Below are positions 1-6,703 of a stretch of DNA of 9,673 nt, piece by piece (the first letter of the stretch is position 1; the number at the start of each line of letters is the position of its first letter). The position numbers and the translations under genes were made by a program. The notes under the pieces were generated by a model. That model ran no database searches and was not told the DNA's origin. It worked only from the letters and a program-made list of their open reading frames with translations. Location of the stretch: the NCBI GenBank assembly GCA_029007475.1, contig JAQXHW010000084.1:1-9673 (forward strand). The letters are read 5' to 3'. Source of the stretch: Oscillospiraceae bacterium. GTDB lineage: Bacteria; Bacillota; Clostridia; Oscillospirales; Acutalibacteraceae.

Positions 1-1677
1 ATTGTCCTCATCCTTCTTGTAGCCGAGAGAAATCTTGCCGGTTTCAACATTGAAATCCTTTACGAATACTTCGATAGTATCGCCGACTTTTACAACCTCT
101 TCGGGGTGCTTGATTCTTAACCAGGAGAGCTCGGAAATATGAACCATACCGAACACGCCGCCAAGGTCAACAAATGCGCCGTATGTTGTGAGAGACTTAA
201 CTGTACCTGTGTAGACCTTGCCTACCTCGATACCCTCCCAGAACGCTGCCTTGAACTCAGTTCTCTTGTCACGGAGAACGCTCTTGATTGAACCAACGAG
301 CTTCTTACGTCTGCCGCGCTGAGAAACCTCTAAGAGTCTAAACTCAACCTGAGTGTGGAGAAGGGGGCTAAGATCGTCCATACGAACGATAGAAGCCTGA
401 GAAGCAGGGATGAACACGCGGTTATTATGTGCAAATACAATAACGCCGCCGTTTACAACCTCGATAACCTCGCCGGAGAGAACTGCGTTTTCCTCAGCTA
501 ACTTCTCGAGCTCGTCCCAATCCTTCTTGGCGTCAACTCTGCGCTTAGAGAGCATGATTGTACCCTCAACGTCATTGGTCTTCATTATGAGAAGCTCAAT
601 CTCGTCGCCGACCTTAACGAAATCGTTAGGATCGTTTACAGGACCGAAAGAAAGCTCTTCAGCAGGAATAAAGCCTGCCTGCTTTCTGCCGACATCAACA
701 TAAACCTCGTTGGGAGCAATGCTGATAACGGTGCCCATTACCCTTTCATTTGTATTTAAGCCTTTGAGATTCTCTTCCAAAAGAGCCTCAAAATCTTCAG
801 TTTCGTTTGTTACACCGGATTTGGTAATATCTTCCATTTTATCCAGTACCTCCTTAATAATCCTTGCGGGAGTGGATGCTCCTGCAGTTACGCCAACCGA
901 CGAGACATTGCTTAATCTCTCCGGGGGCAAATCCTCAGCCGTCTGAATCCAAAGGGTGTTTGGGCAAACCCTCCTACACAGCTCATAGAGCTTTGAGGTA
1001 TTCGAGCTTTTCCTATCCCCTATGACAATCATAAGGTCTGATACCGCCGCCAAATTTTCGGCTTCCGCCTGTCTGCTGTGCGTAGCACTACATATTGTAT
1101 CAAATATTTCAGCGTTTGTACAGACTTTTTTTATTGTTTTTGAACATTTTTTCCATTCTTTTTCGCTGAATGTAGTCTGGGCAACAAAAACCGCAGAATT
1201 ATAATTCTCTTTCGGAATATTTTTGAAGTGTTCCGTAAGTTCCTCTTCATTTTTGTAGGTATAGCAAGGCAGCTTTGCGTGACCTATAATGCCCTCAACC
1301 TCGGGGTGAGCACTATCGCCTGCTATAAAAACCGACTTGTTTTTATCTTTATCTGCACCCGCCACAACATTATGAATCTTCTTGACAAAGGGGCAGGTTG
1401 CGTCACAACATTCAAGGCTTAGCTTTTCAATCTCGTCAAGAACGGTCTGAGAAACTCCGTGGGAGCGCACAACCACAGTTGCATCTCTGTCAGCCTCCTT
1501 GGGAGAGTCAATAGTTACTGCGCCTCTTGCCTTTAGCTCCTCAACCATTTCGGTATTGTGGATTATAGGTCCTAAGGTTGCTACCTTTTTTTTACTGTCT
1601 AAAAGAGAATAAACCATTTTAACCGCACGGTTTACACCAAAGCAAAAGCCTGCGGTTTTTGCAAGTTTAATTTCCAT
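1..1677 (-). CDS. ispH: Fused IspH (HMBPP reductase) / ribosomal protein S1, C-terminus cut by window edge
   Basis: An open frame of 559 codons runs off the left edge. The N-terminal part is 4-hydroxy-3-methylbut-2-enyl diphosphate reductase, the last step of the MEP isoprenoid pathway, an iron-sulfur enzyme. The three cluster cysteines are visible at residues 12 (GFCFGV), 95 (CDATCPF) and 196 (CSATHSRQ), with His40, His124, Glu126, the SSNTS motif near 224-228 and VGVTAGASTP at 261-270. After an acidic linker (about 282-313), at least three S1 RNA-binding repeats follow, starting near residues 315, 402 and 491 (the third has GAFVDLGG and the HISELSW motif). This fusion is a known clostridial arrangement; the S1 part is thought to act in mRNA binding or translation. 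The ATG at 1677 has AAGGA five bases upstream and overlaps the acyltransferase gene by 11 bp. The missing tail probably holds the end of S1, perhaps another repeat. Confidence 0.95.
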   Translation of the reverse strand, partial: MEIKLAKTAGFCFGVNRAVKMVYSLLDSKKKVATLGPIIHNTEMVEELKARGAVTIDSPKEADRDATVVVRSHGVSQTVLDEIEKLSLECCDATCPFVKKIHNVVAGADKDKNKSVFIAGDSAHPEVEGIIGHAKLPCYTYKNEEELTEHFKNIPKENYNSAVFVAQTTFSEKEWKKCSKTIKKVCTNAEIFDTICSATHSRQAEAENLAAVSDLMIVIGDRKSSNTSKLYELCRRVCPNTLWIQTAEDLPPERLSNVSSVGVTAGASTPARIIKEVLDKMEDITKSGVTNETEDFEALLEENLKGLNTNERVMGTVISIAPNEVYVDVGRKQAGFIPAEELSFGPVNDPNDFVKVGDEIELLIMKTNDVEGTIMLSKRRVDAKKDWDELEKLAEENAVLSGEVIEVVNGGVIVFAHNNRVFIPASQASIVRMDDLSPLLHTQVEFRLLEVSQRGRRKKLVGSIKSVLRDKRTEFKAAFWEGIEVGKVYTGTVKSLTTYGAFVDLGGVFGMVHISELSWLRIKHPEEVVKVGDTIEVFVKDFNVETGKISLGYKKDEDN

Positions 1678-2293
1678 ACTTATCCTTTTCCCAGGTTACC
1701 CTGATCCTTGCCATAAGGTTACGGGAAGCGTCTCTATACTCATGAGGCGTACCCTCCTTAACGCCCAATTCCTCAACTGTAACAGGGTCACCGTAGGTAA
1801 TATACATCTTGGTAAATGCTTTCTTTTTAGGGTCACGGTATGTAACGGAAACAGGGATAATCTTACAATTCGTCTGGTGGGCAAGCATAACCGCCCCGCT
1901 GCGAGGTCTTAAAAGCTCATTTGTCTTTGAGCGCGTACCCTCAATAAAAATACCCAGAGCATCTCCATTTGCAATAATATTTCTTGAAAACTCTAACGCC
2001 TCGTCGTTTTTAGAGCTTCTGTCAATTGCAAAAGTTCCTAAGCGGCTAAAGAGGAATTTTACAAACTTATTTTCAAAAAGCTCCTTCTTAGCCATAAAGC
2101 GAATAGGACGCTTCTGACCTAAAGCAACTAAGATAGGGTCTACACCCGATACATGGTTGGCAGCCAATATATACCTTCCCTCTTTTGGCAGGTTGTTTTT
2201 ATTGGTATATTTAGGTCTGCACATTAATTTGAGCACCCAGCCGCCAATTGCTTTCATAAATAGATAAAAGCCTTTGCTGTACTTATCTTTCAC
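1667..2293 (-). CDS. plsC: 1-acyl-sn-glycerol-3-phosphate acyltransferase (PlsC/LPLAT family)
   Basis: A 208-residue lysophospholipid acyltransferase that would convert lysophosphatidic acid to phosphatidic acid at the inner face of the cytoplasmic membrane. Visible family blocks are NHVSGVD at 46-52 (the catalytic HX4D), a second block ending GTFAIDR at 86-92, EGTRS at 118-122 (acceptor phosphate binding), and the IIPVSVTY block. An N-terminal hydrophobic/basic segment (about 8-25) may associate with the membrane. Length is typical for small bacterial PlsC proteins. The start is GTG, supported by GAGGTGA about eight bases upstream; the GTGA overlap with the cmk stop suggests translational coupling. 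Its end overlaps the IspH-S1 start by 11 bp. Acyl-ACP versus acyl-CoA preference cannot be read from sequence. Confidence 0.93.
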   Translation of the reverse strand: MKDKYSKGFYLFMKAIGGWVLKLMCRPKYTNKNNLPKEGRYILAANHVSGVDPILVALGQKRPIRFMAKKELFENKFVKFLFSRLGTFAIDRSSKNDEALEFSRNIIANGDALGIFIEGTRSKTNELLRPRSGAVMLAHQTNCKIIPVSVTYRDPKKKAFTKMYITYGDPVTVEELGVKEGTPHEYRDASRNLMARIRVTWEKDKYGN

Positions 2294-2961
2294 TTGCTGT
2301 TCACCTCGATGGTATTAATAAGCAGGTCTATTGACTCCTGCAAAGTAAGCTCTGAGGTATCAACTAAAATGCTGTCCTCAGCAGGCTTTAAGGGAGCAAT
2401 AGGTCTGTTCATATCGTTGTCGTCACGCTTTATAACATCAGCTAATACATCCTCATAAACTACATTTTCGCCTTTTGCTATAAGCTCGTCATATCTTCTG
2501 CGGGCACGGATTTCGGCAGACGCAGTAAGGAAAATCTTAACCTTTGCATCCGGCAAGACAACTGTGCCGATATCTCTGCCGTCCATAATTACGTCGTAGG
2601 TCTTTGCCATATCTCTCTGCAAAGACAGTAAAAAAGCTCTTACCTCGGGTATTGCGGAAATCTTTGAAGCCGCCATAGAAACCTGCTCGGTACGGATTAA
2701 AGAGGAAACATCCTCGCCGTTTAGGATAACAAGCTGTTCGCCCTTCTCGTTTCTTGCAAGAGAAACCTCTGCCCTCTTAAGGAGCTCCTTAACAGAATCC
2801 TTGTCGTCGGGCTCAATAATATTTCTGAGAGCAAAAAGTCCTAAGGCGCGGTACATAGCGCCTGTGTCAACATAGATAAAGCCTAAAGCCTTGGCAGCAG
2901 CCTTGGCTATGGTAGATTTTCCTGCGCCTGCAGGGCCGTCAATAGCTATTGCAATAGACAT
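2290..2961 (-). CDS. cmk: Cytidylate kinase (CMP/dCMP kinase)
   Basis: Phosphorylates CMP and dCMP with ATP in pyrimidine nucleotide metabolism; CDP/CTP also feeds CDP-diacylglycerol synthesis, which fits the adjacent acyltransferase. The 223-residue protein has a P-loop GPAGAGKST at 9-17, DTGAMYRA at 32-39, the nucleotide-binding GRDIGT at 128-133, the lid region with RARRRYDEL (152-160), and RDDNDMNR at 179-186, all diagnostic of bacterial Cmk. I choose the ATG at 2961 rather than the in-frame ATG at 2988: AGGAGG lies six bases before 2961, the resulting protein begins MSIAIAIDGP like other Cmk proteins, and the upstream start would overlap the preceding gene. The gap to the flavoprotein gene is 17 bp, and the stop overlaps the plsC GTG by 4 bp. 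Confidence 0.96.
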   Translation of the reverse strand: MSIAIAIDGPAGAGKSTIAKAAAKALGFIYVDTGAMYRALGLFALRNIIEPDDKDSVKELLKRAEVSLARNEKGEQLVILNGEDVSSLIRTEQVSMAASKISAIPEVRAFLLSLQRDMAKTYDVIMDGRDIGTVVLPDAKVKIFLTASAEIRARRRYDELIAKGENVVYEDVLADVIKRDDNDMNRPIAPLKPAEDSILVDTSELTLQESIDLLINTIEVNSK

Positions 2962-2978
2962 GGTAATCCTCCTAAATT

Positions 2979-4214
2979 TTATATCCAAGCTGAATTCTCA
3001 CCGGCTAAAAAGCCTGTTGAAAAGGCTATTTGCAGGTTAAATCCCCCTGTGTAGGCATCAACATCAAGCACCTCGCCGCAGAAAAACAATCCGTTTATCA
3101 GTTTACTTTCCATGGTTTTTGGGTTGACCTCGGATACGTCCACTCCGCCGCGGGTAATAATTGCCTCGTCTAAAGGACGAGTACCTGAAATCTCAAAATC
3201 CAGGTTCTTAATTATAGACAAGAGCCTATGCCTTTGCTCTTTGGTAATGCTGTTGACTCTCAGGGTATCATCCTCGCCCAAACGCCTGATTACAACGGGA
3301 ATCATTGAGCTTGGGAGAAGCTGAGTCAAAGCATTTGAAAGCTCACGGTTTTTGTATTTTTCAAAATCTCTCAAAATTCGCGCGTCAAGTTTTTCGAAAT
3401 CTAAAGCAGGCTTTAGGTCGATTGACACCCTGTATTTTTCACCGTCAGAAAGCCTTGTGCTCATGCTTAGTACGGTAGGTCCCGAAATTCCGAAGTGGGT
3501 GAACAACAGCTCGCCGAAGTCCTCATAGACCTGTTTTTCTCCGCAGTATAGCTTCACGCCGACATTTCTCAGGGAAAGTCCCTGCATCTCAATACAGTCA
3601 TTGAGGTCGCTACCCCTACACTCAAGGGGTATGAGAGAAGCTGTGGGCTTTATTACCTTATGACCTAACCTCTCGGCTATGGGATAGCCGTCACCGGTTG
3701 AGCCTGTCAAATGATAGCTCTTGCCCCCCGAGGCTATAATAACAGCGTCACAGGGGTGGGTTTTACCCTTGCTGTCAACTACCGCTTTCACAGCGCCGCC
3801 CTCTGAAGTAATATCCTTAACTTCAGTTTCGAAAAGGAATTTTACTCCCTGATTTTTGCAGTATCGCTCAAGGGCATTTGCAATATCGAGAGCCTTGTCA
3901 CTTACAGGGAAAACTCGGTTTCCTCTCTCGACCTTCAGGGGCACTCCCATATCTTCAAAAAAGCCGATTGTATCCTCGGCAGAGAAAGCATTTATTGCGC
4001 TATACAGGAATCGGGGATTTCTGATTACATTCTCGATAAAATCGTTATTTGAGCATTTATTGGTTACATTACATCTGCCCTTGCCTGTTATACAAATCTT
4101 TCTTCCGGGGCGTTTGTTTTTTTCAATCACAAGAACCTCAGCACCCATTGACGCCGAAACTCCTGCCGCCATAAGTCCTGCGGCGCCGCCGCCCATTACT
4201 ATAACCTTGCCCAT
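2979..4214 (-). CDS. HI0933/YhiN-family FAD-dependent oxidoreductase (BaiN-like fold family)
   Basis: A 411-residue flavoprotein of the HI0933 family, often annotated as NAD(P)/FAD-dependent oxidoreductase or aminoacetone oxidase family protein. Seen: the N-terminal Rossmann dinucleotide motif GGGAAG at 8-13 with Glu31 at the end of the second strand, the family block GKGRCNVTN at 44-52, ASGGKSYHLTGSTGDG at 161-176, LFTHFGISGP at 237-246, and the C-terminal FAD block with ITRGGVDV (353-360), FFCGEVLDVD (377-386) and TGGFNLQIAFSTG (389-401). The physiological substrate of most members is unknown; BaiN of bile-acid-converting clostridia belongs to this broad family, but nothing here supports a bile acid role. 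The ATG overlaps the upstream regulator's stop by one base (TAATG) and has only a weak ribosome site, so translation is probably coupled. Confidence 0.9.
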   Translation of the reverse strand: MGKVIVMGGGAAGLMAAGVSASMGAEVLVIEKNKRPGRKICITGKGRCNVTNKCSNNDFIENVIRNPRFLYSAINAFSAEDTIGFFEDMGVPLKVERGNRVFPVSDKALDIANALERYCKNQGVKFLFETEVKDITSEGGAVKAVVDSKGKTHPCDAVIIASGGKSYHLTGSTGDGYPIAERLGHKVIKPTASLIPLECRGSDLNDCIEMQGLSLRNVGVKLYCGEKQVYEDFGELLFTHFGISGPTVLSMSTRLSDGEKYRVSIDLKPALDFEKLDARILRDFEKYKNRELSNALTQLLPSSMIPVVIRRLGEDDTLRVNSITKEQRHRLLSIIKNLDFEISGTRPLDEAIITRGGVDVSEVNPKTMESKLINGLFFCGEVLDVDAYTGGFNLQIAFSTGFLAGENSAWI

Positions 4215-5089
4215 TATTTATTATCCAAGATCTGAGAGCTTGTATAAACGCCCTGCTCATTCCAGACATTTTCCAAAACGGAAAAGGTTTTCTTAACGTC
4301 GTCCTTCTTCTTGATAACGGTTGCAACGATAAGTGCATTAATCAGTGAGAGGGGCGCTACTAAAGAGTCGACAACAGAAGCCATATCACTTCTTGCAATC
4401 AAGACAGACTCGGCGCTCTGAGCCAAAGGCGAGAGCAGGCTGTCGGTTACGGCAATGGTTGCGGCTCCCCTTGACTTCGCGAAGGTCATAGCTTCTGCCG
4501 CTGTGCGGCTGTATCGGGGGAAGCTGATGCCGATAATTGCGTCCTTATCGGAAATTCTTAGAAGCGCTTCGTACATACCGCTGCGGCTTGAATTCGTAAC
4601 AATATGCACATTTCCTAAAATCAAATCAAAATAATAACCTAAAAAACCGGCAAGGGAGCTTGAGGAACGTACGCCGAAGATATAGATATTCTCAGCGTTG
4701 ATAACTGATTCAACGGCTCTGTCAAAATCCTCCCTTGAGGTTTCCTCGAGAGTGCGACGGATTTTGAGGATATCCTGGCTGAGCACCATATCGAGGACGC
4801 TGCCCTCTCCTATCTTTGCGGCGGTGACATCAATTCTCTGCACAGAGGTAAGCTTATCCTTAATCATTTCCTGCATAGCTTTTTGAAGCTCAGGATAGCC
4901 GCCGTAGCCAAGCTCGGTTGCAAATCGCACGACAGTACTTTCGCTTACTCCTACAAGTTCACCCAATTTAGAAGCCGTGAGAAAAGCGGCGCGGTCGTAG
5001 TGCTGTTCAATAAACTCCGCGATTAGCTTTTGACCCTTTGAAAAGGTGCTCATTTTCGCATCTATGCGAACAAGAAGATGAGTTATCAT
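4214..5089 (-). CDS. MurR/RpiR-family transcriptional regulator with SIS domain
   Basis: A 291-residue cytoplasmic DNA-binding regulator, first gene of the five-gene operon. The N-terminal RpiR-type helix-turn-helix spans roughly 15-75, with the recognition region LGELVGVSESTVVRFATELG at 42-61. A SIS (phosphosugar isomerase-like) domain follows at about 120-255, with the GVRSSSS loop at 139-145 and the ISFPRYSRT strand-turn at 188-196. Family members bind phosphorylated sugars such as MurNAc-6-P or ribose-5-P and control sugar genes; here no sugar gene adjoins, so the ligand is unknown and the target may be its own operon. The ATG at 5089 has GAAGG about seven bases upstream; an in-frame ATG at codon 13 is a less likely start. 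A sigma-A promoter lies about 35 bases upstream. Confidence 0.92.
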   Translation of the reverse strand: MITHLLVRIDAKMSTFSKGQKLIAEFIEQHYDRAAFLTASKLGELVGVSESTVVRFATELGYGGYPELQKAMQEMIKDKLTSVQRIDVTAAKIGEGSVLDMVLSQDILKIRRTLEETSREDFDRAVESVINAENIYIFGVRSSSSLAGFLGYYFDLILGNVHIVTNSSRSGMYEALLRISDKDAIIGISFPRYSRTAAEAMTFAKSRGAATIAVTDSLLSPLAQSAESVLIARSDMASVVDSLVAPLSLINALIVATVIKKKDDVKKTFSVLENVWNEQGVYTSSQILDNK

Positions 5090-5102
5090 ACATATACCTT
5101 CA

Positions 5103-5110
5103 TTTCGAAA
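5103..5110. promoter_or_regulatory. Small palindrome TTTCGAAA just after the predicted start site (possible operator)
   Basis: TTTCGAAA is a perfect 8-bp palindrome located about +5 to +12 relative to the predicted transcription start of the RpiR operon. A 10-bp version, TTTTCGAAAA, lies upstream at 5228-5237. RpiR-type regulators bind inverted repeats near promoters, often including their own, so this could be an autoregulatory site. In AT-rich DNA such short palindromes also occur by chance. Confidence 0.25.
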
Positions 5111-5121
5111 ATATCAAAGTA

Positions 5122-5150
5122 ATTTTATCACAGCACCTAAAAAAGTTCAA
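5122..5150 (-). promoter_or_regulatory. Sigma-A promoter of the RpiR-flavoprotein-cmk-plsC-ispH/S1 operon
   Basis: On the minus strand TTGAAC (5145-5150) and TAAAAT (5122-5127) are separated by exactly 17 bases, close to consensus. The expected start point is near 5115, giving a leader of about 25 bases to the ATG at 5089. No other good promoter is visible between the genes downstream, so this one probably drives the whole five-gene run. Confidence 0.75.
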
Positions 5151-5253
5151 TCATTTTTGAAGCCTTTTCTTTGAAATTTTGCAAGATTTTCAGATAATCG
5201 GTATAAAACAGAGGAAATTCTTTCATTTTTTCGAAAATTTGAATTAGCAAAGG

Positions 5254-5280
5254 AAAAAGCCGCGTATAAAACACGGCTTT
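5254..5280 (-). terminator. Rho-independent terminator after the phosphatase operon
   Basis: Four bases after the stop of the PHP phosphatase gene, the minus strand carries a 9-bp stem (AAAGCCGTG paired with CGCGGCTTT, one G-T pair) around a 7-base loop, with the downstream arm ending in a run of five Ts. It separates the phosphatase pair from the promoter of the RpiR operon. Confidence 0.85.
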
Positions 5281-5284
5281 GTGA

Positions 5285-5998
5285 TTAGTCATTATTCCAA
5301 ATTTTCTCAGCGTTTTCCTGAAGATAAGCAACAGCCTCGGGGCATTTTTTATTTATTGCCTTGATAGAATCCGAAAAACTGCGGGGCGAATTGTGGCTCT
5401 CGGAATGGGTATCGCTTGATAGAATGTGGATGTAACCCCTCCTAAGCAGCTTCATAAGCTTTGAGCTTATGCGTCTGTCGGTAAAGGAGCTTGCATTTGA
5501 CTGGATAACGACGCCCATATCAATAAGCTCCGATATAGCATCAGGTTTTTTTATCAGCTTTTCGTATCTCTCAATATGAGGAATTATGGGGCGCACGCCT
5601 AAATCCATAAGTCTCATAAGCATTTTCAGAGACTCACCCTCAAAGCTCGCCCCGTAGGAAAATTCCGTTAGCATATAGGGTGTGCCTTCCATGCAGACGG
5701 GAGAAAAATCAAGTCTGTCCGTAAACATGTATTTAGTCACATAAACCTCAGCCCCGATTTTTACGTTAATATCCTCGGGGATAAGGGGCAGAAGCACTTT
5801 GCATGATTCCTCTCTCCTTTTGAGAAAATCCTCCATGCTCTCTTTATGGGAATAATAGTGAGATGTAAGAACTATATTTTTAATTCCCTGCACCCTCAGG
5901 GAATTAATTAGCTTTAAGGATTCCTCGGGAGTCTTTGCGCCGTCATCAATACCGGGGAGAATATGTGTATGGAAATCATAGGAAAGCATTTTAGTCAT
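5285..5998 (-). CDS. PHP-domain protein-tyrosine phosphatase, CpsB/CapC/YwqE type
   Basis: A 237-residue metal-dependent phosphatase of the PHP fold. The signature HTHILPGIDDGA is at 10-21. Further metal-ligand candidates are His47 and His51 (SHYYSHK), Glu84 (GAEVY), His141 (PHIERY), and Asp196/His198 (SSDTHS), so the active site looks complete. Known relatives dephosphorylate tyrosine kinases that control capsule or exopolysaccharide synthesis, but no such kinase or polysaccharide gene is in the window, so the substrate is open. No signal peptide or membrane segment is seen. The ATG at 5998 overlaps the upstream phosphatase gene by 8 bp and has GAGG six bases before it; an in-frame ATG at 5989 is also possible and would match the shorter N-terminus of relatives. 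It is the last gene of a two-gene operon. Confidence 0.88.
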   Translation of the reverse strand: MTKMLSYDFHTHILPGIDDGAKTPEESLKLINSLRVQGIKNIVLTSHYYSHKESMEDFLKRREESCKVLLPLIPEDINVKIGAEVYVTKYMFTDRLDFSPVCMEGTPYMLTEFSYGASFEGESLKMLMRLMDLGVRPIIPHIERYEKLIKKPDAISELIDMGVVIQSNASSFTDRRISSKLMKLLRRGYIHILSSDTHSESHNSPRSFSDSIKAINKKCPEAVAYLQENAEKIWNND

Positions 5999-6623
5999 CC
6001 TCTTCCTCTATTTTTTCGGGTATCAGCTTAAAAACTTCGGCTACCCTATCTCTCTGCCAAAGCATAGGCGTAATCCTAAGGGAATAGCCGTAGCCATTGT
6101 CGCAAGCCCAATCAAAGGGCTTTGCCTGAGGAAGTCCGTAGACTGCCAGAAGGGTCATAATTACACCGCCGTGGGTAATTATTGCCGCGTCGGTGTTGCC
6201 CGTTTCGATAAGTCCGTCAACGATTTTTTGAAACATAAGGCAAATGCGTCGGGTAAAGTCATCGTTTGACTCTCCCTCGGGAGGTTTTACTCCCTTTTCT
6301 CCTGCAAGCCACCTTTCAAAAAGCTCGTTTTCCCTTAAATCCTCGGCGGTTTTCTTCTCCCATTTACCGAAGTTCATCTCGCGCAAGTCGTCAACGATAA
6401 TAGGTTTCACATTGGGATATATGAGCTTACAGGTATCGGTACAACGCTTCAGGGGGCTTGTAAAGACTACGGGGGCATAGGGATATTTCATGGTAGCATC
6501 TAAGGTTTTAATCTCCTCGGCACCCTCCTTTGACATTCTAATGTCAGAAACACCTATATAAGCGCCCTTGTATGTCTCTTTTATTGCGCCGTGTCTTATG
6601 AAATGAACGTAATAGGATTTCAA
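5991..6623 (-). CDS. Histidine phosphatase family protein (phosphoglycerate mutase-like)
   Basis: A 210-residue protein of the histidine phosphatase superfamily (PhoE/GpmB/CobC-like). The catalytic RHG is at 10-12 (phospho-accepting His11), the TSPLKRCTDT block with Arg60 follows at 55-64, the likely acid Glu82 is in REMNFGKWE (81-89), and the second histidine, His151, is in IITHGG (148-153). All four key positions are present, so it should be active. Substrate cannot be fixed: members act on small phosphorylated metabolites, alpha-ribazole phosphate or phosphoproteins, and no cobalamin genes are nearby. The start is TTG, supported by a perfect AGGAGG six bases upstream and no competing ATG. 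It overlaps the PHP phosphatase gene by 8 bp, so the two are co-translated, and it is divergent from the XRE regulator. Confidence 0.87.
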   Translation of the reverse strand: MKSYYVHFIRHGAIKETYKGAYIGVSDIRMSKEGAEEIKTLDATMKYPYAPVVFTSPLKRCTDTCKLIYPNVKPIIVDDLREMNFGKWEKKTAEDLRENELFERWLAGEKGVKPPEGESNDDFTRRICLMFQKIVDGLIETGNTDAAIITHGGVIMTLLAVYGLPQAKPFDWACDNGYGYSLRITPMLWQRDRVAEVFKLIPEKIEEEDD

Positions 6624-6641
6624 AATTTACCTCCTAATTTT

Positions 6642-6655
6642 CACTTTACAAAGTG
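6642..6655. promoter_or_regulatory. Inverted repeat CACTTT-AC-AAAGTG over the -35 box
   Basis: A perfect 6-bp inverted repeat with a 2-base spacer covers the -35 box of the regulator's promoter and lies just upstream of the AGGAGG of the histidine phosphatase gene. Its half-site differs from that of the repeat at 6667-6683, so it may serve a different protein or be a small hairpin in the phosphatase leader. Confidence 0.4.
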
Positions 6656-6673
6656 TAATTAATAATATATACT
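6645..6673 (+). promoter_or_regulatory. Promoter of the XRE regulator gene
   Basis: TTTACA (6645-6650) and TATACT (6668-6673) are separated by 17 bases, a near-consensus sigma-A promoter reading rightward into the regulator. The start point would be near 6680, giving a short leader to the AAGGA ribosome site (6690-6694) and ATG at 6704. Confidence 0.75.
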
Positions 6674-6683
6674 GTTTGTATAT
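6667..6683. promoter_or_regulatory. Inverted repeat ATATAC-N5-GTATAT over the -10 box (likely XRE operator)
   Basis: A perfect 6-bp inverted repeat with a TGTTT spacer covers the -10 box and start site of the regulator's promoter. Its size and position resemble operators of Cro/CI-type proteins, which commonly repress their own gene. It is also upstream of the divergent phosphatase operon, whose weak promoter candidate (TTTATG-16-TATATT on the minus strand) would overlap the same DNA. The link to the adjacent regulator is inference. Confidence 0.55.
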
Positions 6684-6703
6684 TACATAAAGGATGATGA
6701 GCT

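Noticed and set aside
410..1422. Several plus-strand open frames opposite the IspH-S1 gene
   Set aside because: They are antisense shadows; the minus-strand frame is continuous and carries unmistakable IspH and S1 motifs.
2962..2988. Upstream in-frame ATG for cmk, adding nine residues
   Set aside because: It would overlap the flavoprotein gene and lacks a ribosome site, whereas the ATG at 2961 has a perfect AGGAGG and gives the usual Cmk N-terminus.
5137..5331. A 64-codon minus-strand open frame across the space before the RpiR operon
   Set aside because: It overlaps the end of the PHP phosphatase gene, runs through its terminator and into the RpiR promoter, has no ribosome site, and its product has no recognisable feature.
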